A stretch of 64,000 nucleotides of DNA from JANWYT01 sp034437555 (GTDB lineage: Bacteria > Chloroflexota > Anaerolineae > Aggregatilineales > Phototrophicaceae). Of the stretch, positions 1-8,815 are shown piece by piece (position 1 is the stretch's first letter; the number at the start of each line of letters is the position of its first letter). Both the position numbers and the translations under genes were made by a program. Location of the stretch: contig DAOTTQ010000064.1 in NCBI GenBank assembly GCA_034437555.1, positions 1-64,000 on the forward strand, written 5' to 3'. The notes below the pieces were generated by a model. That model saw nothing but the letters and a program-made list of their open reading frames with translations. It was not told where the DNA came from and did not search any database.

Positions 1-353
1 TGCCCGTTAGAAATCACCTCTACGGCAAGATTGGGTGGGTTTAGGTTATAGCCTGCGCTGGCAAGTTTGGGCTGGCGTTCATAGGTAATGAAGGCAACAT
101 CAGGCGCGTAGCGTTCTCCACCCACGATATAACCACCCGCTTCACCCGTGATATGACCGATGTTATTCTCTAGCAGATACATTCCCAAGAACAAACTAAC
201 TTTCATCGCAATGCTAGAAACTAGAGGGTTGGACGGCATCTCTATAATCGCTCCTAGTATAAACTCAAAAGTTTTATCGGCGTTTTCTGGGAGTGCGATA
301 AATGCCTCAAAGTCCTCTAGGGTTGTTTCTACTTTCGCAAGCGGTGTAACCAT
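1..353 (-). CDS. Uma2-family (DUF820) endonuclease-like protein, 3' end cut by window edge
   Basis: The minus-strand frame starts at an ATG at 353 and stays open to base 1, giving 117 residues of an incomplete protein. It matches the Uma2/DUF820 pattern: an early FEFILGAIIEMPSNP segment (the E..G.i.eM.P motif), then PDVAFITYER and LAVEVISNG, which carry the conserved acidic residues of this PD-(D/E)XK-like fold. A GAGG ribosome site lies about 8 bases before the ATG. A TATAAT-like box (minus strand, 394-399) lies just upstream. Uma2 proteins are abundant in Cyanobacteria and Chloroflexota and their role is poorly defined. The family call is firm; function is unknown. Confidence 0.8.
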   Translation of the reverse strand, partial: MVTPLAKVETTLEDFEAFIALPENADKTFEFILGAIIEMPSNPLVSSIAMKVSLFLGMYLLENNIGHITGEAGGYIVGGERYAPDVAFITYERQPKLASAGYNLNPPNLAVEVISNG

Positions 354-406
354 CGGGTGCGCCTCATTACATTTTGTTGGCAGACACACTAGAATTATAA
401 CACGAT

Positions 407-2578
407 TTACGAGGGGTCTGATGCGCCATCCGCTTGATATTTCAGGGGGCGCATCCCATTAAACGTAACAATCAAAGACATGCCTACATCAGCAAAGATT
501 GCCATCAAAAGTGACGCGCCCCCAAAGAACGCCAACCCCAAGAAAATGAGCTTCATGGCGAGGCTTAACACCACATTTTGCATCACAATTTGCCGTGAAA
601 AGCGCGACAACCCCACCACATACGGCAATTGGTGCAGGTCATCGCCCATCAAGACCACATCGGCGGTTTCTAGAGCTTGTGCGCTTCCTGCGCCCCCCAT
701 TGCCACACCCACAGTTGCAGCCGCCAATGAGGGCGTGTCGTTCATGCCGTCCCCCACCATCATCACTGTGCCATAAGTGCCACGTAGCTCTTGGATTACG
801 TCCAGCTTATCTTGGGGTAACATATTGGCGCGAACATCCGTCATGCCCAACGCTTTGCCCACTTGGTTAGCAATGACCGCGTTATCACCGCTGCACAGGA
901 TGGTATGAAGCCCCAGGGCGCGTAATTCGTCAATGGCTTGAATGCTTTCGGGGCGCAATATATCCGCCACGCCCACAAAACCGCGTACACTTTCGCCCTC
1001 ATAAATGAGCATAGTCGTTAAGCCTTGCGCTTCGGCTTGGGCAATATCGTCACACAGGCTTTGCGCGTGCGGATACAATTCATCAAAGAAGCGATGACTG
1101 CCGATAGCAATCTTGCCTTGTGGTGTTTCGGCGGTAACGCCCTTGCCTGCAATCACTTGTACTTGGGGCAATACGAGAGGCGTAATACCCTTCGTTTGCG
1201 CGTATTGTAGGATGGCATGCGCGATGGGGTGCGTGCTATGCGCCTCTAGGTTGACGGCAATTTGCAGTAAGTCATTTTCGTGGCTGTTATAGGTGCGTAA
1301 AAATTGGACGGCGGGCTTGCCTTGTGTGAGTGTGCCTGTTTTATCAAATACAATGGCTTTTACTACGCCCAAGGCTTCCAGATGCACTCCCCCCTTGATG
1401 AGAACGCCTCGTCTTGCTGCGCCAGTCATGGCACTAATCAGCGTTACAGGCGTGCTAATCACCAGCGCACACGGGCAAGCAATCACCAACATGCTAAGCG
1501 CACGATACAGCCAACCTTGCTCTGTGGGCGTGTTGTAAAACGGCGCACCCAAGAGCAACGGGGGCAAAATTGCCACAAAAAACGCCATAATTGCCACGCT
1601 TGGCGTGTAATAGTGGGCAAAACGGTCTATCAAACGTTGGAAAGGAGCGCGTTGGCTTTGGGCTTCTTCAATGAGGGCAATTACCCGCGAGAGTGTGTTG
1701 TCTTTGGCTAGGCGTGTCACTTCTATCAAGAGCGTGCTTGCGCCGTTGATTGTGCCAGCAAACACCTCATCGCCCAATTCCTTAAAGACGGGCATACTTT
1801 CGCCTGTGATAGGGGCTTGGTTAATGGCACTTTGCCCTTGCAGGATGCGCCCGTCCATTGGCAGGCGTTCTTCTGCCAATACCACCACAACATCACTCAC
1901 TTGCAGGCTGTTTACGTCTACAAGGTGGGTTTCTGCGCCTGTTTTTAAGCGGGCTTGGGTGGGCTTGAGTGCCATTAAACCGCGCAGGCTATCACGGGCT
2001 TTATCGGCGGTGTAACCCTCTAGGGCTTCGCTGATGGCAAATAAGAAAATGACCAACGCGCCCTCAAAGTACTCACTAATCGCAATTGCGCCAATGGCTG
2101 CCACGCTCATCAGTAAATTGATGTTAAACGCACGATTGATAACCAGCGTATTCAGTCCACTTTTGGCAATGGGATACAGCGCAACCACCATGCCTATCGT
2201 ATAAAAAATGTTGCCAAAACCCTCACCATTAGGCAATAGCAACGCCATCGCCAAGCCCAAAAGCATAATGAGCGCACCCAAGAGCGCGAAGCGTGTGGGC
2301 GTTTGTGACAGCAAGTAATCCCAAAAACCGAAGATTCCCTTGCGTTTTGGGGGTTCTTGCGTTGGGACACTATCTAATGTATTGAGTGTTTTACCAAAGG
2401 CTTCTACGCGCGCTTTGAGGGCATTAAACGGCACATCCCCCACCAAAACAAGTTTGGTAGTCGCAAAGTCCACAGTAGCACGTTGTACCCCCTCTAATCG
2501 GCTAACGCCTTCTTCCAGTTCACGGGCGCAGTTGGCACAGTCCATATTACCGATGAGATACGTTTGTGAGGGGGTCAT
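407..2578 (-). CDS. P1B-type heavy-metal ATPase (Zn/Cd/Pb export type)
   Basis: This 723-residue protein is an ATP-driven metal exporter of the inner membrane. An N-terminal HMA domain (about residues 5-65) carries the metal site CANC (C14, C17). The actuator loop has TGES at 258-261. The membrane ion site is CPC at 368-370, and the phosphorylated Asp is D412 in DKTGTLTQGK. An HP-locus (THPIAHAI) and GDGMNDTPSLAA hinge follow. The last membrane helix carries ADVGMSLIVTFNGMRPLK, with the Asp typical of the P1B-2 (ZntA/CadA) subgroup rather than Cu pumps. The specificity call is therefore by motif. It stands alone between Uma2 and a glycosyltransferase, with about 110 bases of spacer upstream. 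Confidence 0.93.
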   Translation of the reverse strand: MTPSQTYLIGNMDCANCARELEEGVSRLEGVQRATVDFATTKLVLVGDVPFNALKARVEAFGKTLNTLDSVPTQEPPKRKGIFGFWDYLLSQTPTRFALLGALIMLLGLAMALLLPNGEGFGNIFYTIGMVVALYPIAKSGLNTLVINRAFNINLLMSVAAIGAIAISEYFEGALVIFLFAISEALEGYTADKARDSLRGLMALKPTQARLKTGAETHLVDVNSLQVSDVVVVLAEERLPMDGRILQGQSAINQAPITGESMPVFKELGDEVFAGTINGASTLLIEVTRLAKDNTLSRVIALIEEAQSQRAPFQRLIDRFAHYYTPSVAIMAFFVAILPPLLLGAPFYNTPTEQGWLYRALSMLVIACPCALVISTPVTLISAMTGAARRGVLIKGGVHLEALGVVKAIVFDKTGTLTQGKPAVQFLRTYNSHENDLLQIAVNLEAHSTHPIAHAILQYAQTKGITPLVLPQVQVIAGKGVTAETPQGKIAIGSHRFFDELYPHAQSLCDDIAQAEAQGLTTMLIYEGESVRGFVGVADILRPESIQAIDELRALGLHTILCSGDNAVIANQVGKALGMTDVRANMLPQDKLDVIQELRGTYGTVMMVGDGMNDTPSLAAATVGVAMGGAGSAQALETADVVLMGDDLHQLPYVVGLSRFSRQIVMQNVVLSLAMKLIFLGLAFFGGASLLMAIFADVGMSLIVTFNGMRPLKYQADGASDPS

Positions 2579-2691
2579 GGCGTATTTGTCCGTTTCGTTA
2601 AAGGTTTACATTTTTAACGATAACGCACGCCAAAAGAGCCGTCAACAAGCGATTTTAGTCTATTGAGAGGGGGTATCAGGTAGCAGAAGGT

Positions 2692-3813
2692 TTATGAAGA
2701 AAGCACGCGCTCATACAGCTTTAGCGTGTCCTCTGCCATACGAAGGGGGCTAAAGCGCGTTTCTAGGCGGTCTTCGCCATTTTGCCCCAAGTACAATCGC
2801 AGGCTACGGTCATCGTGCAAAATACGGAAGGCATACGCCAACGCTTCGGGGTCACGGGGGGCAACCAAGAACCCCGTTTCGCCATGCACTACCACTTCGG
2901 GAATGGCACTGACGTAACTGCCCACAATGGGCAAACGAGCCGCCATTGCTTCCAGCATCACCAGCCCAAAGCCTTCCCATAGGCTAGGCATCGCAAAAAC
3001 ATCAAAGCCCGTGAGCAAGTGTGGCACGTCCTCACGCCAGCCTAAAAAGTGAACGCGCCCCTTCATGCCTAAGCCATTTGCCAACGATTCTAGCTGTTTG
3101 CGCGTGTCGCCATCCCCTGCAATCACAAGGTGCGCGTGTGGTAGCTCATTTGCCAGTAGCTTAAGGGCTTGGATAGCGTACATCACGCCTTTTTGCTCTA
3201 CCAAACGGCACGCCAGCCCAATGACAAATGCCTCGCTATCAATGCCTAGTGTTTGCCGTAAGTGGGCGCGTTCTGCCACAATATCGGCTTGGGTTTTGCG
3301 TGTGAAGGGCATCCCGTAAGGAACGACGTTAATTTTACTGGGGGGCGCGCTTTCTACCGTTTGCACAAACGTTTTTAGGGCTTCACTAATCACGATGCCT
3401 TGCTTGATGCCCATCCAGTTTATACGATTGATAAGCTTTATCATGGGGCGTTCACGAAAGCTGTCATCGTTGTGGCGAGTACTTACTTGATGGCGAATAT
3501 CGCCCCGTATCGCTTGCCCTAGCAAGTCGGCGTGGATAAGGTGCGTGTGCAAAATATCGCCCTTACTGGCTTTAAGGGCGTTACGCAATCTTGGCAATAA
3601 GCCCACGTCAAGGTTTTGGCTCATGACAAGGCGTTGCGCGTTAATGCCCAATGATTCGGCTTCGTTAAACATCTGTTGCATGGGGTTTTGTGGATCTGTT
3701 AAGACGATGAGGCTTGTTTCTACGCCGAGCTTATTTAGCATGGGCAGTAAATACAGCAAGTGTCGTTCTGCACCGCCAATTTGCTTTACTTTAACGAGGT
3801 GTGTAATTCGCAT
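2692..3813 (-). CDS. Glycosyltransferase family 4 (GT-B fold)
   Basis: This 373-residue cytoplasmic GT-B enzyme would transfer a sugar from a nucleotide-sugar donor. The N-terminal acceptor domain begins MRITHLVKVKQIGGAERHL with the GGAE loop of GT4 enzymes. The C-terminal donor domain has the G-x-R-L-V-E-Q-K-G segment and the E-x7-E motif in EGFGLVMLEA. The ATG at 3813 lies 3 bases beyond the stop of the WecA-like gene, so the two are very probably cotranscribed and coupled. That pairing suggests assembly of a lipid-linked surface glycan. The exact donor and acceptor cannot be read from the sequence. Confidence 0.9.
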   Translation of the reverse strand: MRITHLVKVKQIGGAERHLLYLLPMLNKLGVETSLIVLTDPQNPMQQMFNEAESLGINAQRLVMSQNLDVGLLPRLRNALKASKGDILHTHLIHADLLGQAIRGDIRHQVSTRHNDDSFRERPMIKLINRINWMGIKQGIVISEALKTFVQTVESAPPSKINVVPYGMPFTRKTQADIVAERAHLRQTLGIDSEAFVIGLACRLVEQKGVMYAIQALKLLANELPHAHLVIAGDGDTRKQLESLANGLGMKGRVHFLGWREDVPHLLTGFDVFAMPSLWEGFGLVMLEAMAARLPIVGSYVSAIPEVVVHGETGFLVAPRDPEALAYAFRILHDDRSLRLYLGQNGEDRLETRFSPLRMAEDTLKLYERVLSS

Positions 3814-3816
3814 GGT

Positions 3817-4848
3817 TTACTTGCTCTCTTCGCGTTTTTGAATACGTTCCCTAATCCACACCATAAAGCCAAACGACAGCCCCATAAGCAATAAACCAAA
3901 CACCCCTAAGCGCGTGGCAACGTCGGGTGTGCTGGCACTCATTAGCAAGCCGAGTGTGCCAAAGAGCGCACACACCAAGTAAATAATGCCGATGGTGTTT
4001 CGTTGGTTAAAGCCCAACGCCATAATACGATGTGAGATGTGGTCGCGTCCGCCATCAAACGGGGAACGCCCCTCAAAAAGCCGTGTCCACACCACAAGGT
4101 TAATGTCAAAAATGGGGACTGCCAGCACCATGATGGGAATCATCCACGTAATGCTCAGGGGTTGGCTGGCAAACTGTAGCTTAATGCCCAACACCGCGAG
4201 GCTAAAGCCCAACACCAACGCGCCCATATCGCCCATAAACGTGCTGGCGGGGTTAAAATTATACGCCAAAAAGCCCAATGCACTCCCAAAGACTGCCGCC
4301 GCCAAAAGCGATACCAAAATTTGCCCTTGTGTAAACGCCACAATGAGAAAGAAGCCCGCGCCAATGGCACTAATGCCGGCAGATAGCCCGTCCATATTGT
4401 CTAAAAAGTTAAGCGCGTTGGTGAGTGCAATCATCCACACCAGCGTTAATGGCACATCTAAGAGGGGATTGTTAAACAAGTGAATTTGGATGCCCGCCAA
4501 AATGGTCATCATGGTGGCTATAAACATTACAATTAGGCGCACGCGCACGCTTAAATTAAAGCGGTCATCCAGCAAACCCGTGACTGCCAAGAGTGCTGCA
4601 CTTAAGCAAATCACGGTCAGTTCGCGCAAATGTTGGGGGGGGCTAAAGACCAGCACAGAAACGACCATGCCAATATAAATTGCCAAACCGCCCATCATCG
4701 GCTTGTGGTCTTTGTGGATTTTGCGTGCCACTGTGGGCTTATCCACCACGCCCAGACGCATGGCAATTTGCCGTGACACCGGCGTTAGCCCTAATGCCGT
4801 TGCAAAGCCGACAATCATAATTGGCACAAACTGTAAGGCTGTATCCAT
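3817..4848 (-). CDS. WecA/TagO/MraY-family undecaprenyl-phosphate sugar-1-phosphate transferase
   Basis: The product is a polytopic membrane enzyme (about 343 residues, roughly ten hydrophobic helices) that moves a HexNAc-1-phosphate from a UDP-sugar to undecaprenyl phosphate. Diagnostic motifs are GLLDDRFNL, DNMDGLSAGIS, FMGDMGALVLG and the cytoplasmic histidine loop GGRDHISHRI, which places it with WecA/TagO rather than MraY. An upstream ATG at 4902 would add 18 polar residues. The ATG at 4848 (MDTALQFVPIMIVG) leads straight into the first helix and is preferred. It initiates lipid-linked glycan synthesis and is followed after 3 bases by a GT4 gene. Confidence 0.92.
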   Translation of the reverse strand: MDTALQFVPIMIVGFATALGLTPVSRQIAMRLGVVDKPTVARKIHKDHKPMMGGLAIYIGMVVSVLVFSPPQHLRELTVICLSAALLAVTGLLDDRFNLSVRVRLIVMFIATMMTILAGIQIHLFNNPLLDVPLTLVWMIALTNALNFLDNMDGLSAGISAIGAGFFLIVAFTQGQILVSLLAAAVFGSALGFLAYNFNPASTFMGDMGALVLGFSLAVLGIKLQFASQPLSITWMIPIMVLAVPIFDINLVVWTRLFEGRSPFDGGRDHISHRIMALGFNQRNTIGIIYLVCALFGTLGLLMSASTPDVATRLGVFGLLLMGLSFGFMVWIRERIQKREESK

Positions 4849-4919
4849 TGCTAACCCACTTCTTTCAATAAACCCCGTCTTAACTCTAACACTTGGAGGC
4901 AAGGTTGTGAAGGCACGCC

Positions 4920-5765
4920 TTAGGCACGCATGGGGCTAAGAAAACGCGCGATACTCGGCGCAATGACCTCACTGGCAAGCAACGGCGCAAGGTCACTGTA
5001 GCCCGTCAGTGTTTGCGTATACGCGCTAGGGTACAGCATTTTTACCGCACCACGTAAGCCTTCATCGTCGCTACTATCCGAGTCGATGATGAGTAAGCGT
5101 CCTGTCCATGCTTTCAGGTCGGTGCTTTGGTAAGTAGACATGCTGTGATAATCGCTTATCAGTTTTACGCGCCCTAGCACATCACGCTTGCCCCATTGTG
5201 TGCGGTAGTGTTCGGCATAATAGGCTTGCCAAAAAGCGCGGTCTGTTTCTGATACGGGGTCTAAAGCCGTTTGGATGCTCTGTTGCATCACCCTCGCAAG
5301 CGGGTTCATCAATAAGCGTTCGGGTATCCACCGCGCCAAGCCCGCATATTGCTTTAAGCCCGTCAAAAGAGCAGGGTCGGGGGGGCTGGTGTGCGTAATG
5401 ACGGCATCCCGTACCATTGCCGTGTTGCGCCGCAAGAGGGCTTGTGCCATTGCACCGCCCGCCCCCATGCCCACCACATGCAGGCTAGCTATATTTTCGG
5501 CTTGTAAGAGGGCAATCGTACCGTCTAAAAGCGCGTCTATCGTGTGGACGGTGTGCGGAATGTTAGGGGCAATCACGCTAAATTGGGTTTGCCACACGGT
5601 CATATAACGAAAGAGGGCTTCGGCGTGTGCGCCCTGTGAGGGAAACAGCAAGAGCGCAGGCAACGCTTCATCCCCCACACGATAATAATGCCAAGCGTTA
5701 TTGGCGTGTTCTAGCACGCGCAAAGGGTTTTCTTGTCTAAAGCGTTTAAGGTTTTCTATGCTCAC
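4920..5765 (-). CDS. Alpha/beta-hydrolase-fold protein with degenerate catalytic triad
   Basis: This 281-residue protein has the layout of a single-domain alpha/beta hydrolase: LLLFPSQGAHAEAL as the oxyanion strand, a nucleophile elbow, and a late RLLIIDSDSSDDEG strand that would hold the acid. The elbow reads VVGMGAGGAMAQ, so Gly (codon GGG) sits where Ser, Asp or Cys should be. The segment that normally supplies the catalytic His reads LTGYSDLAPLL, with Tyr where GH is usual. I see the fold but not a working triad, so it may be a non-enzymatic member. It is 45 bases downstream of the AEC transporter gene and 71 bases upstream of the WecA-like gene. Confidence 0.75.
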   Translation of the reverse strand: MSIENLKRFRQENPLRVLEHANNAWHYYRVGDEALPALLLFPSQGAHAEALFRYMTVWQTQFSVIAPNIPHTVHTIDALLDGTIALLQAENIASLHVVGMGAGGAMAQALLRRNTAMVRDAVITHTSPPDPALLTGLKQYAGLARWIPERLLMNPLARVMQQSIQTALDPVSETDRAFWQAYYAEHYRTQWGKRDVLGRVKLISDYHSMSTYQSTDLKAWTGRLLIIDSDSSDDEGLRGAVKMLYPSAYTQTLTGYSDLAPLLASEVIAPSIARFLSPMRA

Positions 5766-5810
5766 TAGGGGGTTTCTTTCGCTGTGTGGTCGTGTGGTTA
5801 TATTATCGCA

Positions 5811-6731
5811 TTAGGCTCTTACGCCCAACGCCAAGAGAACAATACTCAGGGTAACAACGCTGGCAAGTGTGCTGACAAGTGTCATCATGGCGGTGTATTC
5901 GGTATCACTACCAAATTCGCTGGCGAGCGCATTGGCTAAAATGGCGGTGGGCATACTGCTTTGTAGCACCGCCACGCTAAACGTAATGCCGGTTAGCCCC
6001 AATAGCAGGGCAATCGGGACGGCAATCAAGGGCGATAGTATCAAGCGAATCACTGTACCAATCAGGACAGGGCGCAATTTGCCCGTAAACGCTTTTGTGC
6101 GTGCCAATTGCAAGCCCAATAGCGCGAGCATGGTGGGGATTGCGCCACTGGCGGTAATGTCAACGGCGCGTTCAAGGGGTAATGGCAAGGAAAATTTACC
6201 AAAGTTAAACGCCAAGCCAACAAACACCGCATAAATCAACGGCACACGCACCATATTATTGATGGCTTGGCGCGGGTTGGCGTTGCCCCCACTGGCAAAA
6301 TACACGCCCAAGATGCTGGCTGCCACCGTATTAAGCGCATAGTACACAATGGCGACCTTGCCCCCTTCTTCGCCAAACGCAAACGTATTGACAGGGATGC
6401 CGTAGTTTGCGCTATTTATCATAAAGAGGGTAATCATAAAACCGCCTGCCAATTGGTTTTCCCACTTCATAAAGCGCACCACTACCAGACCAATAATTAT
6501 CATAGAGGCGGTAATGCCCAACACCATCAACGCCATGCCCCCTAATTCTTGTGGGCTAAGTTGCGTTTCGCGGATGCCCTTAAATGTAAGCGTGGGGACA
6601 AGCACATAAATCAAAAACACACTGAGGGCGCGAGGGTCGGGGTTAAGGCTTCTGCCCACAATGTAAGAAATACCAATCACCATAAAAATGGGGCTAATAA
6701 CATTAAACGCAATCCCAAGAAAGTCGCCCAT
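5811..6731 (-). CDS. AEC (auxin efflux carrier) family transporter
   Basis: This 306-residue integral membrane protein has about ten hydrophobic helices in two halves. The N-terminal half begins with IAFNVISPIFMVIGISYIVG, and the second half carries the family signatures ITASGAIPTMLALLGLQLA and LQSSMPTAILANALASEFG, including the Asn/Pro-containing broken helices of the bile acid/AEC fold. AEC proteins move organic anions such as malate or related solutes; the substrate here is not predictable. Its start lies 5 bases past the stop of the FAD-dependent gene, so both probably belong to one transcript with dtd. Confidence 0.9.
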   Translation of the reverse strand: MGDFLGIAFNVISPIFMVIGISYIVGRSLNPDPRALSVFLIYVLVPTLTFKGIRETQLSPQELGGMALMVLGITASMIIIGLVVVRFMKWENQLAGGFMITLFMINSANYGIPVNTFAFGEEGGKVAIVYYALNTVAASILGVYFASGGNANPRQAINNMVRVPLIYAVFVGLAFNFGKFSLPLPLERAVDITASGAIPTMLALLGLQLARTKAFTGKLRPVLIGTVIRLILSPLIAVPIALLLGLTGITFSVAVLQSSMPTAILANALASEFGSDTEYTAMMTLVSTLASVVTLSIVLLALGVRA

Positions 6732-6736
6732 TCGCG

Positions 6737-7702
6737 CTAACCCTTCTTGAGGAGAGTAACAAGTTGTTTGGCTGTGTTTTTGGCTTGTTCAATACGTTCT
6801 TCTAGCCGTACCACGCCCACTCTTGGCGGTGCTTTTTTGCCATAGTCACTGCCAATCAATGCGATATTAGCGGGCAAGGTGGCGCGAATGTGCTTTAGGC
6901 GTTCTGTATGGTGGTCATCATAACAAGAGAGGGGGTCGGCTTCTGCCCACTGCCCCACATGCCAAAACAAAGGTTCTTGTAAACCCAACACCGACAGCAA
7001 ATAATGCACCAGCTTTTCGTGAGGAGTATCGGGGCGGGCAATGCGCGTGGCAATGTGAAACATGCCGAAGCCTTTGGGCGTGCGCGGTGAGTTTTCTAGG
7101 CGATGATGATATAAATAGCCCGATTCGTGGCGAAAACTAAGCGCAACCTGCATTTGCTGAATAGGATAACCTAGCCAAACCCGTTGCACGTTGTCATAGT
7201 GATAATCCGCTAGTGCCTCACTGACAGAGGGCGCGTAGCTTCGCAATACAAAATGGGCATGGCGTGCAGGAATTGCCAGCACAAGAGCTTTCGTAATTTG
7301 CATTAGCCCATTCTCAAAGCACACCGAGAGGTACTTTTGCCCGTTTACTTCAATTTCACCCACACTACTCACAGCCATTCGCATCATACGAGGGGCTTGC
7401 ACACGGCTTGCCAGCGCATCTATCAATTGTGCGGTGCCATACTCAAATGACACTACGCCTTCATGGAGGGGCAAAAGCGCATGTTTTAAGCCTAGTTCGT
7501 CTAAATAGGCGGGCGGAATACTGTCTAGGATGGCGTAAGCGTGCGTGTCCATTAAAAAGCCATCCCGATTTACCGTCGTTAGGCTACCGCCAACAGTGGG
7601 CTTTACTTCAATGAGGGTGGGCGTAATACCCTTCTTTTCCAGTTCATAGGCGCACGCCAAGCCTGTTAAGCCCGCCCCTACAATAATCACATCGTGCATC
7701 AT
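6737..7702 (-). CDS. FAD-dependent amine-oxidase/protoporphyrinogen-oxidase-like protein
   Basis: The 321-residue product opens with the dinucleotide-binding motif IIVGAGLTGLACAYELEKKG (GxGxxG, residues about 6-25) and the second conserved GG block in VKPTVGGSLTT. These define the NAD(P)/FAD-binding Rossmann region of the flavin amine oxidase superfamily. The C-terminal IALIGSDYGKK segment resembles the FAD-contacting end. It is shorter than most family members (about 450 residues), so the substrate domain is compact. A 4-base overlap with the end of dtd and a 5-base gap to the AEC gene indicate an operon. The substrate is unknown. The second ATG at 7699 would fit the AAAGG site equally well. 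Confidence 0.8.
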   Translation of the reverse strand: MMHDVIIVGAGLTGLACAYELEKKGITPTLIEVKPTVGGSLTTVNRDGFLMDTHAYAILDSIPPAYLDELGLKHALLPLHEGVVSFEYGTAQLIDALASRVQAPRMMRMAVSSVGEIEVNGQKYLSVCFENGLMQITKALVLAIPARHAHFVLRSYAPSVSEALADYHYDNVQRVWLGYPIQQMQVALSFRHESGYLYHHRLENSPRTPKGFGMFHIATRIARPDTPHEKLVHYLLSVLGLQEPLFWHVGQWAEADPLSCYDDHHTERLKHIRATLPANIALIGSDYGKKAPPRVGVVRLEERIEQAKNTAKQLVTLLKKG

Positions 7703-8160
7703 GAACCTTTCTTAAAATCTGCGCTATCCAGCAAAATCGTCACAGGTCCCCAGTTTTGAATGTCTACGTGCATCATTGCGCCAAAGATACCCGATTCTAC
7801 CCGTATCATGCCTTCATGTGTTAGCCGTTCTGTATAGTAGTCTACCAACGGTTTGGCGTGGTCGGGGGCAGCGGCGTTCATATAGTCGGGACGGCGACCC
7901 CTGCGCGTATCGGCATACAGCGTAAACTGTGATACCACCAGCACGCCTGCGCCCACGTCCAAAGCCGAGAGGTTCATTTTGTCGTTCTCATCCTCAAAGA
8001 TGCGTAAAAAAGCCGTTTTTTGTGCGAGGAGTTCGGCTTCTGCGCGTGTATCGGCGTGTGTAATACCCACCAATGCAACCAACCCCCGTTCAATTTGCCC
8101 CACAATTTTCCCATCCACGCTAACGCTGCCCCGTGTGACGCGCTGTAATAGAACGCGCAT
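7699..8160 (-). CDS. dtd: D-aminoacyl-tRNA deacylase
   Basis: DTD hydrolyses D-amino acids (and glycine mischarged on tRNA-Ala) from tRNA, a proofreading step in the cytoplasm. The 153-residue protein begins MRVLLQRVTRGSVSVDGKIV and holds the two signature motifs of the family: SQFTLYADTRRGRRP, and NWGPVTILLDS in place of the usual NxGPVT. An upstream in-frame start exists at 8235, but the ATG at 8160 is preceded by AAAGGAG at ideal spacing and gives the family length. It is the first gene of a run (FAD protein, AEC transporter, alpha/beta-hydrolase) on the same strand. Confidence 0.96.
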   Translation of the reverse strand: MRVLLQRVTRGSVSVDGKIVGQIERGLVALVGITHADTRAEAELLAQKTAFLRIFEDENDKMNLSALDVGAGVLVVSQFTLYADTRRGRRPDYMNAAAPDHAKPLVDYYTERLTHEGMIRVESGIFGAMMHVDIQNWGPVTILLDSADFKKGS

Positions 8161-8355
8161 ACATGCTCCTTTATGGTAATGAGCATGTATTGTAGCAAAA
8201 TGAAGCGCATTTTTTGATGTGGGGTTTAATCCCACTTTGGCACGTTTCTATTAAGGCTACGCGCTTATCTTTGAGAGTGTTGTTATAAAAAGCACGACTT
8301 TTACACATATCAAGTGTTCTTTATTGTTTTTCCGAATCTAACCTTAATTCTTACA

Positions 8356-8730
8356 ATGCCTTTGCCAATTAAGCGGCGAAATCGTCGTGTTGCGGAGAGC
8401 GTATGCCGCTGAACTGAGCAAATCGTCGCCAGATACGCGAAATTAAATCAGGTTGGCGCATTTAGCCGTGGTAGCTTGCTTACAGATTATGCAATTGGCA
8501 CATTGGGCGCAGGCGATAGCGTCACCCTAACGATTACAACACAACTGCCAAATCGTGGGGGTATCTTTAGCGGGTTCTTGGTCGTCAGTGTGGGAGGTGC
8601 GCCCGAAGCCGATGCGCTTCTAAGCATTAGCACAATTACCAGCTTGCCCTCTACGGGTGAAACGCCCCTATGGGCAACCCTATTGCGCCAAGCCCTTGCC
8701 ATCCTAAGCGTATTCCAAACCCTGCGCTAA
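8356..8730 (+). pseudogene. Relic of a secreted DUF11-like protein with C-terminal LPXTG-like tail
   Basis: A plus-strand frame can be read from an ATG at 8356 through an in-frame TGA at 8410 to a stop at 8730. The downstream part reads as the end of a surface protein: a beta-rich GTLGAGDSVTLTITTQLP segment typical of DUF11-like repeats, then LPSTGETP, a short hydrophobic stretch and a terminal Arg. That is the order of a cell-wall sorting-type tail. There is no credible start with a ribosome site and only about 100 residues survive, so I read it as a decayed 3' fragment. A strong terminator follows. The 8236-8355 stretch before it shows nothing I recognise. Confidence 0.55.
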
Positions 8731-8760
8731 ACCCTCTACTACACCCTATAAAGTAAGTTT

Positions 8761-8791
8761 AAGGGGAGCAAGAATGCTCCCCTTATTTTTT
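8761..8791 (+). terminator. Intrinsic terminator after the surface-protein relic
   Basis: A perfect 9-bp stem (AAGGGGAGC / GCTCCCCTT) with a 6-base loop is followed by ATTTTTTT. It sits between the relic and the convergent GT4 gene and could stop transcription from both sides, though the T-run favours the plus strand. Confidence 0.85.
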
Positions 8792-8815
8792 GTCTTTAGG
8801 GCTAATGGAGGCTAT

